From: Streptomyces sp. NBC_01016
Lineage (GTDB): Bacteria > Actinomycetota > Actinomycetes > Streptomycetales > Streptomycetaceae
Assembly (NCBI RefSeq): GCF_026341035.1
Contig: NZ_JAPEOQ010000001.1
Location: 5,580,001-5,644,000, forward strand
DNA: 64,000 nt
Reading direction: 5' to 3'
The first letter of the stretch is position 1, and every line of letters starts with the position of its first letter. Both the position numbers and the translations under genes were made by a program. Positions 25,983-35,772 of this stretch are shown here, piece after piece. The notes beneath the pieces were generated by a model. It was not told where the DNA came from, ran no database searches, and saw only the letters and a list, made by a program, of their open reading frames with translations.

Positions 25983-27116
25983 TTACGTCTCGGCGGGGAA
26001 GTCCGCCTTGCGGATCAGGCAGTGGACGCCCTTGATCTGGTCGACCACCTGTGAGACCTCGAAGTCGGCCGCCGCGCTGAGATACGCGTACGCGGTGGCC
26101 CGGTCCATGCCGGTGCGCGCCGTGAGGAAGCCGAGCGCGGAGCGCACGCACTGGCGCATCGCCTCGTCGAGGTCGGCGTCGAGTCCGAGCGCGATCCAGT
26201 GCGTACGTGTCTCGGCGAACGGCTCCGCGAGCAGCCCGGTCACCCGGCGTGCCGCCGCACCGCGCACCACCGACAGCTGCACCGTCGCCCGCAGGGGCGC
26301 CTCCAGCGCGGTGAGCGCCACCTCCCCGTTGCCCTGCGCGAAGTGCGGGTCACCCGCGTAGAAGCCCGCGCCGTCGGTACGTATCGGCAGGTACAGGTTC
26401 GATCCGCAGGTCAGGTGCTTGATGTCGAGGTTGCCGCCGAAGGGGCCCGGCGGCACCGAACTGCGCGTGTCCGCGCCGTCGTCCGTCACACCCATGATCC
26501 CGACGAACGGGCCGAGCGGGAAGCGCGCGCTCAGCGTCGGCGTGCAGCGCAGCACGCCGAACTCGGCGCCGTCGCCATCGCGTTCGACCGTGCAGAAGGA
26601 GGAGACCGTGCCCTCCGAGGCGCGCTTGGTGTCCGGGCTCGTGAACTCGGCTGCCGGGTCCGGGAGTTCATCGGGCAGGGAGCCGCGGGTGTGCCGGTTG
26701 GAGACGATGCCGTAGTGCGTGCGCCGGTGCAGGCTCAGGGTGCGTACGCACAGCAGGTCACCGGGGCGTGCGCCGCGCACCGCGACGGGGCCCGTGACGA
26801 TGTGCGGGCCGATCGGGCCCTCAGGTTCGCGCCCGAGGTCGGACGCCGCGATCTCCTGGGCGTCGCGCGGCACTTGGTGTGCGGGCACTCCGTAGCCGCC
26901 GAAGAACTCCACCGGGTCGCGGCCCTGGTCGGGCAGGATCCCCTCGTGGGAGACGAGATCGAACGTGACCGTGTCACCGTCGTCGACCTTCAGTACCGGG
27001 GCGCTGTCCGCGCGGGGGAGTACGCCCCAGCGGGCGGTGTCGGGCGTGGTGGCGAGGTGGTGGCGGCCGTCGACGGGCATGGCGTCGGGGGAGGGGGCGG
27101 CGGAGGTCAGCGTCAT
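25983..27116 (-). CDS. Second acetamidase/formamidase family protein
   Basis: The 377-residue family member is longer than the one at 16376 and only distantly similar. Motifs include VLKVDDGDTVTFDLVSHEG, GPIGPHIVTGPVAV, GGNLDIKHLTCGSNLYLPI and FYAGDPHFAQGNGEV. It would release ammonia from an amide. The start follows AAGGAC. The 110-base gap before the amidohydrolase holds simple GGGTGC repeats. It probably acts after ring opening in the same ureide or amide pathway (inferred). Confidence 0.92.
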   Translation of the reverse strand: MTLTSAAPSPDAMPVDGRHHLATTPDTARWGVLPRADSAPVLKVDDGDTVTFDLVSHEGILPDQGRDPVEFFGGYGVPAHQVPRDAQEIAASDLGREPEGPIGPHIVTGPVAVRGARPGDLLCVRTLSLHRRTHYGIVSNRHTRGSLPDELPDPAAEFTSPDTKRASEGTVSSFCTVERDGDGAEFGVLRCTPTLSARFPLGPFVGIMGVTDDGADTRSSVPPGPFGGNLDIKHLTCGSNLYLPIRTDGAGFYAGDPHFAQGNGEVALTALEAPLRATVQLSVVRGAAARRVTGLLAEPFAETRTHWIALGLDADLDEAMRQCVRSALGFLTARTGMDRATAYAYLSAAADFEVSQVVDQIKGVHCLIRKADFPAET

Positions 27117-27205
27117 AGGGGGTCCTTCGGCCGTGAGGGGGCGGGGAGGCGACGGGGAGGGGCAAGGAGGGGGTCGGCGGCAGGGACGATCTTGATGTCG
27201 TCGTG

Positions 27206-28294
27206 TTACGGCCCCGAAGCGGTCGTGTTGCCATTACCAAAGTCACTGCCACTGCCCTCGCCGTTGACCGACCGGACAGTTCGGGCGGTCGGGACGATGC
27301 GCGTGCCCGTCGCGCCGCGCAGCGCCTCGCTCAACGCGCCCGGTGACGTGATCAGCACACGGTGGCCGCCTGACGCGAGGAAGTCCAGGGCCGAGCGCAC
27401 CTTCGGCCCCATGCTGCCCTCGGGGAACTGCCCCTCCGCCAGATACCGGTGGGCCTGCGCCGCGTCCATGCGGTCGAGGTCCCGGTGGCGCGGGGTGCCC
27501 CAGTCGAGGGCGATCCGCTCGACTCCGGTCGTCACGATCAGCTCGTCCGCGCCGAGCGCGGAGGCGAGCAGCGCGGAGGTCGCGTCCTTGTCGACGACCG
27601 CCTCCACGCCGCACAGCGCCCCGTCGGGCCCGCGGGTGACGGGGATGCCGCCGCCCCCGCCCGCCACCACGACATGCCCGGCGTCCAACAGGGCGGCGAC
27701 GGCGTCGAGTTCGACGATGGCGTGCGGCGCCGGTGAGGGGACGACGCGGCGCCAGCCGCGCCCCGCGTCGTCGGCGACGGTCCACCCGTGCCGGGCGGCG
27801 AGCCGCTCCGCCTCCGCGCGCTCGTAGTGCGTGCCGATGGGCTTGGTGGGCCGGGCGAACGCCGGGTCGGCCGGGTCGACGACGGTGTGTGTGAGCAGGG
27901 CGACCGGCCGGGACCCGGCCGGCAGGGCGTCCGACAGGCCGCGTACGAGGATGTAGCCGATGCTGCCCTGCGAGTCGGCGACGCACATGTCGAGGTCGAG
28001 GAGCGGGAGTTCGGGGGCGAGCTCGGCCGCGAGGTCGGAACGCCGCTTGATGAAACCGACCTGTGGACCGTTGCCGTGCGTGACGACCACGCGGTGTCCC
28101 GCACGGACCAGCTCCGCCACCGGGCGCGCCAACTGCCGGGCGGCGGCGAACTGTTCCGCGATGGTGGCGCGCGGACCGCCGTTGAGGAGTGCGTTGCCAC
28201 CGATGGCGAGGACGGTGACAGGGGCGACGGGGCGCGTCACGGCCGGTGGCCGCACGGGGGAAGCGGCTGGTGGGGGCGCGGTTCCTGGAGGCAT
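27206..28294 (-). CDS. arcC: Carbamate kinase
   Basis: The protein is 362 residues from ATG 28294, with an N-terminal extension of about 20-25 residues and a 20-residue tail beyond the usual 310-residue length. Conserved elements include VLAIGGNALL, VVTHGNGPQVGFI, the GGGGGIPV loop, VVDKDATSALLAS and EGSMGPKV. It converts carbamoyl phosphate and ADP to ATP, CO2 and ammonia. With the FdrA-DUF1116-DUF2877 set this is the energy-yielding end of ureide breakdown. The start is uncertain because no ribosome site is visible; GTG 28240 is the alternative. Confidence 0.94.
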   Translation of the reverse strand: MPPGTAPPPAASPVRPPAVTRPVAPVTVLAIGGNALLNGGPRATIAEQFAAARQLARPVAELVRAGHRVVVTHGNGPQVGFIKRRSDLAAELAPELPLLDLDMCVADSQGSIGYILVRGLSDALPAGSRPVALLTHTVVDPADPAFARPTKPIGTHYERAEAERLAARHGWTVADDAGRGWRRVVPSPAPHAIVELDAVAALLDAGHVVVAGGGGGIPVTRGPDGALCGVEAVVDKDATSALLASALGADELIVTTGVERIALDWGTPRHRDLDRMDAAQAHRYLAEGQFPEGSMGPKVRSALDFLASGGHRVLITSPGALSEALRGATGTRIVPTARTVRSVNGEGSGSDFGNGNTTASGP

Positions 28295-28487
28295 GTCAGG
28301 ACGATAGGAACGCCCGGCGCGGCGGTCATGGGCAGCCGGTGCCAGCGTGTGCGCGGGGGCGTTGACGCTCGCTGACAGTGCTTCGGGGGCGACCGGGTGG
28401 GGGCGGACGACGGCACCGCCACGGTATCGAGGAATCGTATACAACCTCGTGTCACGAGCGTTTACAGCCCCCGCGAGGGCGCCCATA

Positions 28488-30065
28488 GTGAGCGGCGTGA
28501 CCCTTGTTCCGCACGCTGCGACGGCACCCCGTCCCGCCGGCGCCGTGGGCCTGACCGTGGCCCAGGCGCTGGAGCTGCCCGCGCTCGCGGGCGCCCGCCT
28601 GGCGGCCGGGGAGGCGGGCGCGCGTCGCGGCATCAGGGTCGCCAACATCATGGAAGTGCCGGACATCATCCGCTGGATGCGCGGCGGCGAGTTCCTGCTC
28701 ACCACCGCCTACGCCGTCCGCGACGACGAGGAGGCGCTCACCGGCCTGGTGCCCGAACTCGCCGCCCGCGGCCTCGCGGCCCTCGGCGTGAAGGTCGGCC
28801 CCTATCTGCCGAGGCTGCCCGACCCGATGCTGCGCCGCGCCGACGAACTGGGCTTCCCCATCGTCGAGTTGCCCGGCGACGTCATGCTCAACGACATCCT
28901 CTCCGAGGTCATCGGCACCGTACTCAACCGGCAGGCGCTCAGTCTGGAGCGCTCGCAGGCGCTGCGCGACCGGCTCTCACAGGCCGTCCTCGGGGGCGGC
29001 TCCTACGGCGAACTCGTCGTCCTGCTGGCGGGGGAGACCGGCTGCGCCGCCGCGATCCGTGGTCCGGACGGGGGGCTGCTCGCGGCAGCGGGAGACGTGC
29101 CCGACGGCGTTCCCGCGTCCGTGTCCCGGCCGATCACCGTCGGGCATCGCAGCGGCGGCGAGGTCGTCCTGTGGGCGGGGCGCGGCTGCGTACCCGACGA
29201 GGAGTGGGGAACCGCCGCCGACCACGTGGCCAGCCTGGCCGGGATGCTCGCCGTACAGGAACGCGTACTGGCCGAGCGCGAACGCCGGTACCGCACCCTG
29301 CTGTTGACCGAACTCGTCTCCCACCCCCCGCGCGACCGTGCGGAGTCGGCGCGCCGGGCCGCGGCCCTCGGCTGGGACCTGGAGCGGCCGCACGCCGCCG
29401 TGGTCGTCGAGGCCGCGGCAACCCCGGAGGGTGCGGGCGTCCGCCTCACGGAGGAACGCCTGCTCTCCGCCGCCCGCACCGCACTGGGTGCCGACACACC
29501 CGCCTGGGGCACCCCCGGTGGCCTCACCGCGCTGGTGGCGCCGGGCGGCTCCGAACTGCGCAGCCGCTGCGAGGAGTTGCGCCGCGCGGTCGCCGCCGCC
29601 TGCCCGGGGCGCGCCGTGGCCGTCGCGGCGGGCACGATCCGCGCCGACTTCACCGAACTGCACCTCAGTCACAGCGAGGCGCTCAGCGCGCTCGCCCTGG
29701 GCCGTGAACTGGAGGGCCCCGCACGCTCGTTCGTCCGGCTCCACGAGGAGAGCGGGGTGTACCGGCTCCTCGACCAGCTGCCCGCGGGTGAACTCCAGGC
29801 ACTGGTCGACGACGCCCTCGGCCCGCTGCTGACGTACGACGCCGGGCACGACGGCAGTCTCGTGCACAGCCTCACCGTGTATCTGCGGCACGACCGCAAC
29901 GGCGTCGAGGCGGCCGAGGAACTCCACGTGCACTACAACACGCTGCGCTACCGCCTCAAGCAGATCGAACGGCTCACCGGCGCACCCGACAAGGATCCGA
30001 TGCGCCGGCTACAGACGGAACTGGCCGTCCACGCCCACCGGTTGCTCAGCGCGCGCGCTCACTGA
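28488..30065 (+). CDS. PucR-family transcriptional regulator
   Basis: The 525-residue protein starts at GTG 28488 with GAGGGC 8 bases upstream. It has the N-terminal PucR sensor domain (IRVANIMEVPDIIRWMRGGE through VKVGPYLPRLPD) and a C-terminal HTH_30 domain (GVEAAEELHVHYNTLRYRLKQIE). PucR proteins control purine and ureide catabolism. It sits between the divergent carbamate-kinase unit and the fdrA unit and probably controls both. A GTATACAA half-site near 28438 lies in the 193-base divergent gap. Confidence 0.93.
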   Translation: MSGVTLVPHAATAPRPAGAVGLTVAQALELPALAGARLAAGEAGARRGIRVANIMEVPDIIRWMRGGEFLLTTAYAVRDDEEALTGLVPELAARGLAALGVKVGPYLPRLPDPMLRRADELGFPIVELPGDVMLNDILSEVIGTVLNRQALSLERSQALRDRLSQAVLGGGSYGELVVLLAGETGCAAAIRGPDGGLLAAAGDVPDGVPASVSRPITVGHRSGGEVVLWAGRGCVPDEEWGTAADHVASLAGMLAVQERVLAERERRYRTLLLTELVSHPPRDRAESARRAAALGWDLERPHAAVVVEAAATPEGAGVRLTEERLLSAARTALGADTPAWGTPGGLTALVAPGGSELRSRCEELRRAVAAACPGRAVAVAAGTIRADFTELHLSHSEALSALALGRELEGPARSFVRLHEESGVYRLLDQLPAGELQALVDDALGPLLTYDAGHDGSLVHSLTVYLRHDRNGVEAAEELHVHYNTLRYRLKQIERLTGAPDKDPMRRLQTELAVHAHRLLSARAH

Positions 30066-30264
30066 CGGTGGCCGTCGGTGTCGGCGTCGGCATTGGTGGC
30101 GGCGTCGGTGAGCGGTCCGACGGCGCACGGTCGCGGGTGTCCCCGATCATGCTGGTGTGCGCCCGGCGGCCCGGTCACTGTCAGCCGTTGCCGGTGATCC
30201 ACACCCGCGCGCTGGCACCGCTCGCCGAAGACCGCGCCCGGGGTGCGGCCGTAGCGTCGATGCC

Positions 30265-31869
30265 ATGGAGCCCACCCCGCCCGCCACCGACGGCCACCCC
30301 GCCCCGGACACCCTGACGTCGAACTCCGTGCGGTGCGACGCCTACGCCGACTCGGTCGCCCTGATGCGCGCGGCCCAGCACCTCACCAAACTGCCCGGCA
30401 TCACGGCCGCCAGCCTCGTCATGGCGACCGAACCCAATCTGCGGCTGCTCGCCGGCGCCCGACTCCTCACCGACGAGGGCCGTGCCGCACGCCCCGCCGA
30501 CATGATCGTCGCGCTGCGCGGGACCGCCGACGCCATCGAGCACGCCCTGGCCGAGGTGCCCGCGCTGCTCGAACAGCCTGCCGCCTCGGAGAGCTCCGAG
30601 CGCGATGAATGGGTGCCGCGCGCCCTCGGCGAGGCGGACCCGGCGACCGCCCTCGCGCTGATCTCCACCCCCGGCCCGTACGCGGCGGCCGAAGCGCTCA
30701 AGGCGCTGCGCCGCGGCATGCACGCCTTCGTCTTCAGTGACAACGTCTCCATCGAGCAGGAGATCCGCATCAAGGAGGAGGCCCACCGCCGGGGCCTGCT
30801 CGCCATGGGACCCGACTGCGGAACCGGCGTCCTGGACGGCGTACCGCTCGGCTTCGCCAATGTGCTCCGCTCCGGCCGCATCGGCCTGATCGGCGCCTCC
30901 GGAACGGGACTTCAGCAGGTGTCGTGCCTGTTGGACGCGGCCGGCGAAGGAGTCCGGCAGATGATCGGGACCGGCGGCCGTGACCTCAGCGCGGAGGTCG
31001 GCGCGCGCACCACGCTCGACGCGCTCGACCTGCTCGCCGCCGACCCCGGCTGCGAGTTGATCGTGCTGGTGTCGAAGCCGCCCGCGCCCGAGGTGGCCGA
31101 ACGTGTCATCGCCCGGGCGGGGCGTGTGGGCAAGCCGGTAGTCGTCGCGTTCCTCAGCACCGAAAGGCCTGCCGCGCTCGGCGACCTCGCGGGCGCCGAG
31201 CGGCCGGATGGGGCGGGCGCCGTCACTGTCGTCGGCACGCTGCGCGACGCGGCCCGCGCGGTCGTGCGCACCCTCGGTGGCGTACCTGCACCCCCCTGGG
31301 CGCCGCCCGCGGTGGACGCGGTACCGGGCCGGTACCTCCGCGCCCTGTACGCGGGCGGAACCTTCGCGTACGAGGCACGGCAACTGCTGCCGACGGCGGT
31401 CACGGCAGTCGACCCCTACGTTCCCGGACGTGAAATCGGCCTGCCAGAGCGCCATTTGGTGCTCGACCTCGGCGACGACGCCTACACCGCGGGCCGCCCC
31501 CACCCGATGATCGACCCCACCGTGCGCGCCGCCCATCTGCGTGCCGCACTGTCCGACCCGGGCACCGCAGCCGTGGTCCTGGACGTCGTTCTTGGACACG
31601 GCGCGGGCGCCGCCCCGGCCGCGGCGCTCGCGACCGAGTTGGAACGGGCGGGGGAGCGGGGGCGGGCGCCCGTCATCGCCTTCGTCGTCGGCACGGCCGG
31701 CGACCCGCAGGACGTCGACGCGGTGCGGGCGCGCCTGGAGAAGGCGGGCGCCGTGCTGGCACCGACCAGTACTGATGCGGCCGAGTGGGCAGTGTCGTTG
31801 GTGACCGGGGGTGGTGAACTCCGCTACGACGTCGGTGAGTTGACGCCAACGGGGAGGGCGGGGCGGTGA
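30265..31869 (+). CDS. fdrA: FdrA / AllF-like acyl-CoA-synthetase-fold subunit
   Basis: The 534-residue protein has the FdrA plan: an N-terminal CoA-binding-like domain (TAASLVMATEPNLRLL, GLLAMGPDCGTG, GRIGLIGASGTGLQQ) and succinyl-CoA-synthetase-like domains (GGRDLSAEVGARTTLDAL, LPERHLVLDLGDDAYTAG). In allantoin catabolism FdrA (AllF) joins AllG and AllH to form the oxamate carbamoyltransferase that yields carbamoyl phosphate. The next two genes are the DUF1116 and DUF2877 partners, so the full set is present. The start is weakly supported by any ribosome site. Confidence 0.93.
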   Translation: MEPTPPATDGHPAPDTLTSNSVRCDAYADSVALMRAAQHLTKLPGITAASLVMATEPNLRLLAGARLLTDEGRAARPADMIVALRGTADAIEHALAEVPALLEQPAASESSERDEWVPRALGEADPATALALISTPGPYAAAEALKALRRGMHAFVFSDNVSIEQEIRIKEEAHRRGLLAMGPDCGTGVLDGVPLGFANVLRSGRIGLIGASGTGLQQVSCLLDAAGEGVRQMIGTGGRDLSAEVGARTTLDALDLLAADPGCELIVLVSKPPAPEVAERVIARAGRVGKPVVVAFLSTERPAALGDLAGAERPDGAGAVTVVGTLRDAARAVVRTLGGVPAPPWAPPAVDAVPGRYLRALYAGGTFAYEARQLLPTAVTAVDPYVPGREIGLPERHLVLDLGDDAYTAGRPHPMIDPTVRAAHLRAALSDPGTAAVVLDVVLGHGAGAAPAAALATELERAGERGRAPVIAFVVGTAGDPQDVDAVRARLEKAGAVLAPTSTDAAEWAVSLVTGGGELRYDVGELTPTGRAGR

Positions 31870-31972
31870 CCGTGATGCCGCATCCGTGGCGCACGGAGGC
31901 ATCGGCACGCACCGCCCGGCGCGACGCACACGTCGAACCCGCCCACCCCAACCACCGCTCAGGAGACCGCAC

Positions 31973-33433
31973 ATGACCCCTCACCTCGTGCCCGACCTGC
32001 TCGGCGCGGGCGACGCCGCACCGCGGATCGCCGCCGTCGGCGTGGCCGACTTCGCCGATGTGCCCCGCACCGCAGGCGCCCACGTCACCACTCTCGACTG
32101 GCGGCCGCCCGCGGGCGGCGACCCCGACCTCGGCTGGAAGCTGGCCGAACTCACCGGCCATGAAGCCGTCGAGGCCGCGAACCGCACGGCCGTCGAGCGG
32201 CTGCTCGCCGTGCGACCCGTGTGGCGCGACGTACGCACCGCCCGCGACGTCCTGCCGGTGCTCGACGACCGGGCCACCGGCGAACGCGTCCTGCTGCACG
32301 CCGGACCGCCCGTCGACTGGGCCGACATGTGCGGCCCGATGCGTGCGGGTGTCATCGGTGCCGCGCTGCTCGAGGGCTGGGCCGACACCCCGGAACAGGC
32401 CCAACACCTGGCGGAATCGGGCGTGTTGCGCTTCGAGCCGTGTCACCACCACGAGGCCGTCGGCCCCATGGGCGGCATCACCTCCCCGTCCATGCCCGTG
32501 CTCGTCGTCGAGGACCCGGCCACCGGGCGCCGCGCCTACGCCAACCTCAACGAGGGCGCGGGACGTTGTCTGCGCTACGGGGCCCTGGGTGACGATGTGA
32601 TGGACCGGCTCCGCTGGATGGCGGACGTACTGGCACCCGCCCTGCGCGCGGTCCTAGCCGACCGGCCCGACGGCGTGGACCTGCGATCCGTCGTCGCCCA
32701 GGCGCTCCAGATGGGCGACGAGTGCCACAGCCGCAACACCGCCGCCTCCGCGCTGCTGCTGCGGGAACTTGCCGCGCCGCTCGCCCGCGTCCAACACGGC
32801 CCGGAAGTCCTGGAGTTCCTCGCCGAGAACCACTACTGGTTCCTCAACTTCTCGATGGCGGCCGCCAAACTCGCCACCTCCGCCGCGCACGGAGTCGCCC
32901 ACTCCACGCTCGTCACGGCGTTCGCCCGCAACGGCGTCGAGGTCGGCATCCGCGTCAGCGGCCTCGGCGACTCCTGGTTCACGGCCCCCGCCGCCGAGGT
33001 GCGGGGACTGTACTTCGCCGGATACGGGCCCGAGGACGCCAACCCCGACATCGGTGACAGCGCCATCACCGAGACCAACGGCCTCGGCGGCTTCGCCCTC
33101 GCCGCCGCGCCCGCCATCACCGGCTTCGTCGGCGGCACCGTGCAGGAGGCGCTGCGCACCAGCCGCGACATGGCCCGCATCACGCTGGCCCGGCACGAGG
33201 CCTACCGGCTGCCGGCCCTCGGCGGCATCGGCTCCCCGGTCGGCATCGACGTGCGCGCCGTCCTCGACACCGGCATCGAACCCGTCGTCACCACGGGCAT
33301 CGCCCACCGCGAACCCGGCATCGGACAGATCGGAGCGGGCCTGGCCCACGCGCCGCTGGAGTGCTTCCGGAAGGCGCTGGAGGCGTTCGCGGTTCCGGAG
33401 ACGTCCGACGACGTTGCTGCCCTCAGGGCATGA
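31973..33433 (+). CDS. DUF1116 protein (AllG/YlbE-like carbamoyltransferase subunit)
   Basis: The 486-residue protein starts after AGGAGA. It fits DUF1116: VLLHAGPPVDWADMCGPMRAGV, CHHHEAVGPMGGITSPSMPV, NHYWFLNFSMAAAKL and GIRVSGLGDSWFTAPA. It is an oxamate-carbamoyltransferase subunit in E. coli-type allantoin use. Overlap of stop and start (ATGA) couples it to the DUF2877 gene. Carbamoyl transfer between a carbamoylated acid such as oxalurate and phosphate is the expected reaction here, feeding the carbamate kinase at 27206. Confidence 0.93.
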   Translation: MTPHLVPDLLGAGDAAPRIAAVGVADFADVPRTAGAHVTTLDWRPPAGGDPDLGWKLAELTGHEAVEAANRTAVERLLAVRPVWRDVRTARDVLPVLDDRATGERVLLHAGPPVDWADMCGPMRAGVIGAALLEGWADTPEQAQHLAESGVLRFEPCHHHEAVGPMGGITSPSMPVLVVEDPATGRRAYANLNEGAGRCLRYGALGDDVMDRLRWMADVLAPALRAVLADRPDGVDLRSVVAQALQMGDECHSRNTAASALLLRELAAPLARVQHGPEVLEFLAENHYWFLNFSMAAAKLATSAAHGVAHSTLVTAFARNGVEVGIRVSGLGDSWFTAPAAEVRGLYFAGYGPEDANPDIGDSAITETNGLGGFALAAAPAITGFVGGTVQEALRTSRDMARITLARHEAYRLPALGGIGSPVGIDVRAVLDTGIEPVVTTGIAHREPGIGQIGAGLAHAPLECFRKALEAFAVPETSDDVAALRA

Positions 33434-34281
33434 GCCCCGCCCAACTGCCGTGCACCGTCAGCACCTTGGCCCGAGCGCTACTGGCCGGGCCCCCACGTCC
33501 CGCCCGGATCGTGGCCGTCGCGCGGCAGGCGCTGTATCTGCTGCCGGGCGACGGTGGCACCCCGCTCGCCGTGGTCGTGCCGCAGGCCGTGCGCGTGCCG
33601 ACCGCCGTGGTTCTGCCGCATGCTGCGGGGGAGCGGCCGTTCGACGGCGTGGCGGTCGGGGGCGCGGGACGGGTCGGGGGCGGGTGCGTCGCGGTCGGTC
33701 CCCTGCGCCTGGCCGTGGGGGAGTTCTGGGCGCCGCCCCGCGTCCAGGACATCCCGCGCGGCCCGGTCCTCGACCGGCTCGCGCGCCTGCGTCCGCCCCG
33801 CCCACTGGCGGCCGAGGCCCGCCCCGCCGCGACCGCCCTCGTCCGCGCCCTCGCGCACGGAACCCCGAGCGCGGGGCGTCGCGCCGCTGAGGGACTGTTG
33901 GGGCTCGGCCCCGGAGCCACCCCGTCAGGGGACGACTTCCTGTGCGGCCTGCTGCTCGCCGCCCGCCTGTCCCCGCTGCCACCCACCTGGCTGCCCGCTC
34001 TCGTAGTCACCGCAGAGCAGGCCGGGACACGTACGCCCCCGGTCTCGGCCGCGCTCCTGCGGCACGCCGCCGACGGGCACTGCATCCCACAGGTGGCGGC
34101 GGTACTGCACGCGGCGGCGACCGGCGCGGATCTCGCCGCACCGGTCGCCGACCTGTTGGCCGTCGGTCACAGCTCCGGGAGCGACCTGCTGCACGGGCTG
34201 TGCGCGGGGGCGCGGATCGACCGGCCCTCGCATCGCCAAGCTCTCGCGGCTGCTGTCAGGCCCCGAACCACACCGTGGTGA
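33430..34281 (+). CDS. DUF2877 protein (AllH/YlbF-like carbamoyltransferase subunit)
   Basis: The 283-residue protein has the DUF2877 hallmark LLGLGPGATPSGDDFLCGLL (near residues 156-175) and a late HSSGSDLLHGL. It completes the FdrA-AllG-AllH trio. It is translationally coupled to the DUF1116 gene and converges with the dehydrogenase gene on the other strand, overlapping its 3' end by 26 bases. Confidence 0.9.
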   Translation: MSPAQLPCTVSTLARALLAGPPRPARIVAVARQALYLLPGDGGTPLAVVVPQAVRVPTAVVLPHAAGERPFDGVAVGGAGRVGGGCVAVGPLRLAVGEFWAPPRVQDIPRGPVLDRLARLRPPRPLAAEARPAATALVRALAHGTPSAGRRAAEGLLGLGPGATPSGDDFLCGLLLAARLSPLPPTWLPALVVTAEQAGTRTPPVSAALLRHAADGHCIPQVAAVLHAAATGADLAAPVADLLAVGHSSGSDLLHGLCAGARIDRPSHRQALAAAVRPRTTPW

Positions 34282-35650
34282 TGTTGCAGAACTCCTTGAT
34301 GCCGTGGTCCGACAGCTCACGTCCGTAGCCGGAACGCTTCGCGCCGCCGAAGGGGAGGGCCGGGTGCGAGGCCGTCATGCCGTTGACGAAGACGCCGCCC
34401 GCCTGACTGTCGCGCACGAAGCGCTCGATCTCGTCCTCGTCGCGGGTCCACAGATTGGAACTCAGGCCGAAGGGCGTGTCATTGGCGACGGCGACCGCCT
34501 CGTCCAGGTCCGCGACCCGGTACAGGGTCGCCACCGGTCCGAACGTCTCTTCCTTGTGGATGCGCATCTCGGGGGTCACATCGGCGATGACGGTCGGCTC
34601 GTAGAACCAGCCGCGGTCGGCGAAGTCCTTGGGCCGCTGCCCACCGCACAGCACACTCGCGCCGCTCTCGACGGCGTCGTCGACCAGCTCCTCCAGGTCG
34701 CTGCGCCCCTGCTCGCTGGAGAGCGGTCCGACGTCCGTGTCCTCGTCGAGCGGATCGCCCACCCGCAGCTCCCGCATGCCGGCCACGAACGCGTCCCGGA
34801 ACTCCTCGAACACCGACTCGTGCACGATGAACCGCTTGGCCGCGATGCACGACTGCCCGTTGTTCTGCACGCGCGCCGTGACGGCCGTCTTCGCCGCCTT
34901 CGCCACGTCCGCCGACGGCAGCACCACATACGGGTCGCTGCCGCCCAGCTCCAGGACCGTCTTCTTCACCTCGTCGCCCGCGATCGCTGCCACGGAACGT
35001 CCGGCCGGTTCGCTGCCGGTGAGTGTCGCCGCCTCCACCCGCTCGTCGCGCAGGATGCCCTCGACCGCGCCCGACCCGATGAGCAGCGTCTGGAAGCAGC
35101 CCTCGGGGAAACCGGCCCGGCGGAAGAGGTCCTCCAGGTAGAGGGCCGTCTGCGGCACGTTCGACGCGTGCTTGAGCAGACCCACGTTCCCGGCCATGAG
35201 GGCGGGCGCCGCGAACCGTACGACCTGCCACAGCGGGAAGTTCCACGGCATCACCGCGAGCACCGGGCCGAGCGGCCGATAGCGCACATGCGCCCGCACC
35301 GCGCCCGAGTCCTTCACGTCCGACTCCGCGGGATGCTCGTCCGCGAGCAGATCAGCCGCGTGCTCCGCATACCAGCGCATCGTCTTCACGCACTTCAACG
35401 CCTCGGCACGGGCCGCCGCGACCGGCTTGCCCATCTCGGTCGTCATCACGCGTGCGATGTCCGGCGCGTCCGCCTCCAACAGGTCGGCAGCCCGCTGCAG
35501 CAGCCTCGCCCGGTCGAAGAACGTTGTCGTCCGGTACGAGTCGAAGGCGCTCGCCGCGAGGGCGAGCCTGCGTTCGATCTCCTCCGGGGACAGGGCCTCG
35601 TACGTCTTGAGGGTCTCGCCGTTCGCCGGGTTGACCGTCGCGATGGGCAT
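34256..35650 (-). CDS. NADP-dependent succinate-semialdehyde-type dehydrogenase
   Basis: The 464-residue aldehyde dehydrogenase has VMPWNFPLWQVVRF, the Glu in VLELGGSDPYV and the catalytic Cys in NNGQSCIAAKRF. The ELGGSDPY and GQSCIAAKR forms are typical of GabD/Sad-type enzymes that oxidise succinate semialdehyde and related short aldehydes. The start follows AGAGGAGG. It is probably independent of the ureide genes it converges with. Confidence 0.93.
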   Translation of the reverse strand: MPIATVNPANGETLKTYEALSPEEIERRLALAASAFDSYRTTTFFDRARLLQRAADLLEADAPDIARVMTTEMGKPVAAARAEALKCVKTMRWYAEHAADLLADEHPAESDVKDSGAVRAHVRYRPLGPVLAVMPWNFPLWQVVRFAAPALMAGNVGLLKHASNVPQTALYLEDLFRRAGFPEGCFQTLLIGSGAVEGILRDERVEAATLTGSEPAGRSVAAIAGDEVKKTVLELGGSDPYVVLPSADVAKAAKTAVTARVQNNGQSCIAAKRFIVHESVFEEFRDAFVAGMRELRVGDPLDEDTDVGPLSSEQGRSDLEELVDDAVESGASVLCGGQRPKDFADRGWFYEPTVIADVTPEMRIHKEETFGPVATLYRVADLDEAVAVANDTPFGLSSNLWTRDEDEIERFVRDSQAGGVFVNGMTASHPALPFGGAKRSGYGRELSDHGIKEFCNITTVWFGA

Positions 35651-35772
35651 GCTGCCGACCTCCTCTGCGCGGTTCCTTCGACCTTCCCGCGCGCCACGGG
35701 CGTGCGCAACGCGGGCTGCGGGGCGATCGCCGGGTACCCGCGGGGAGGTCCGTCAGACGTCGGCCCGTCGGA

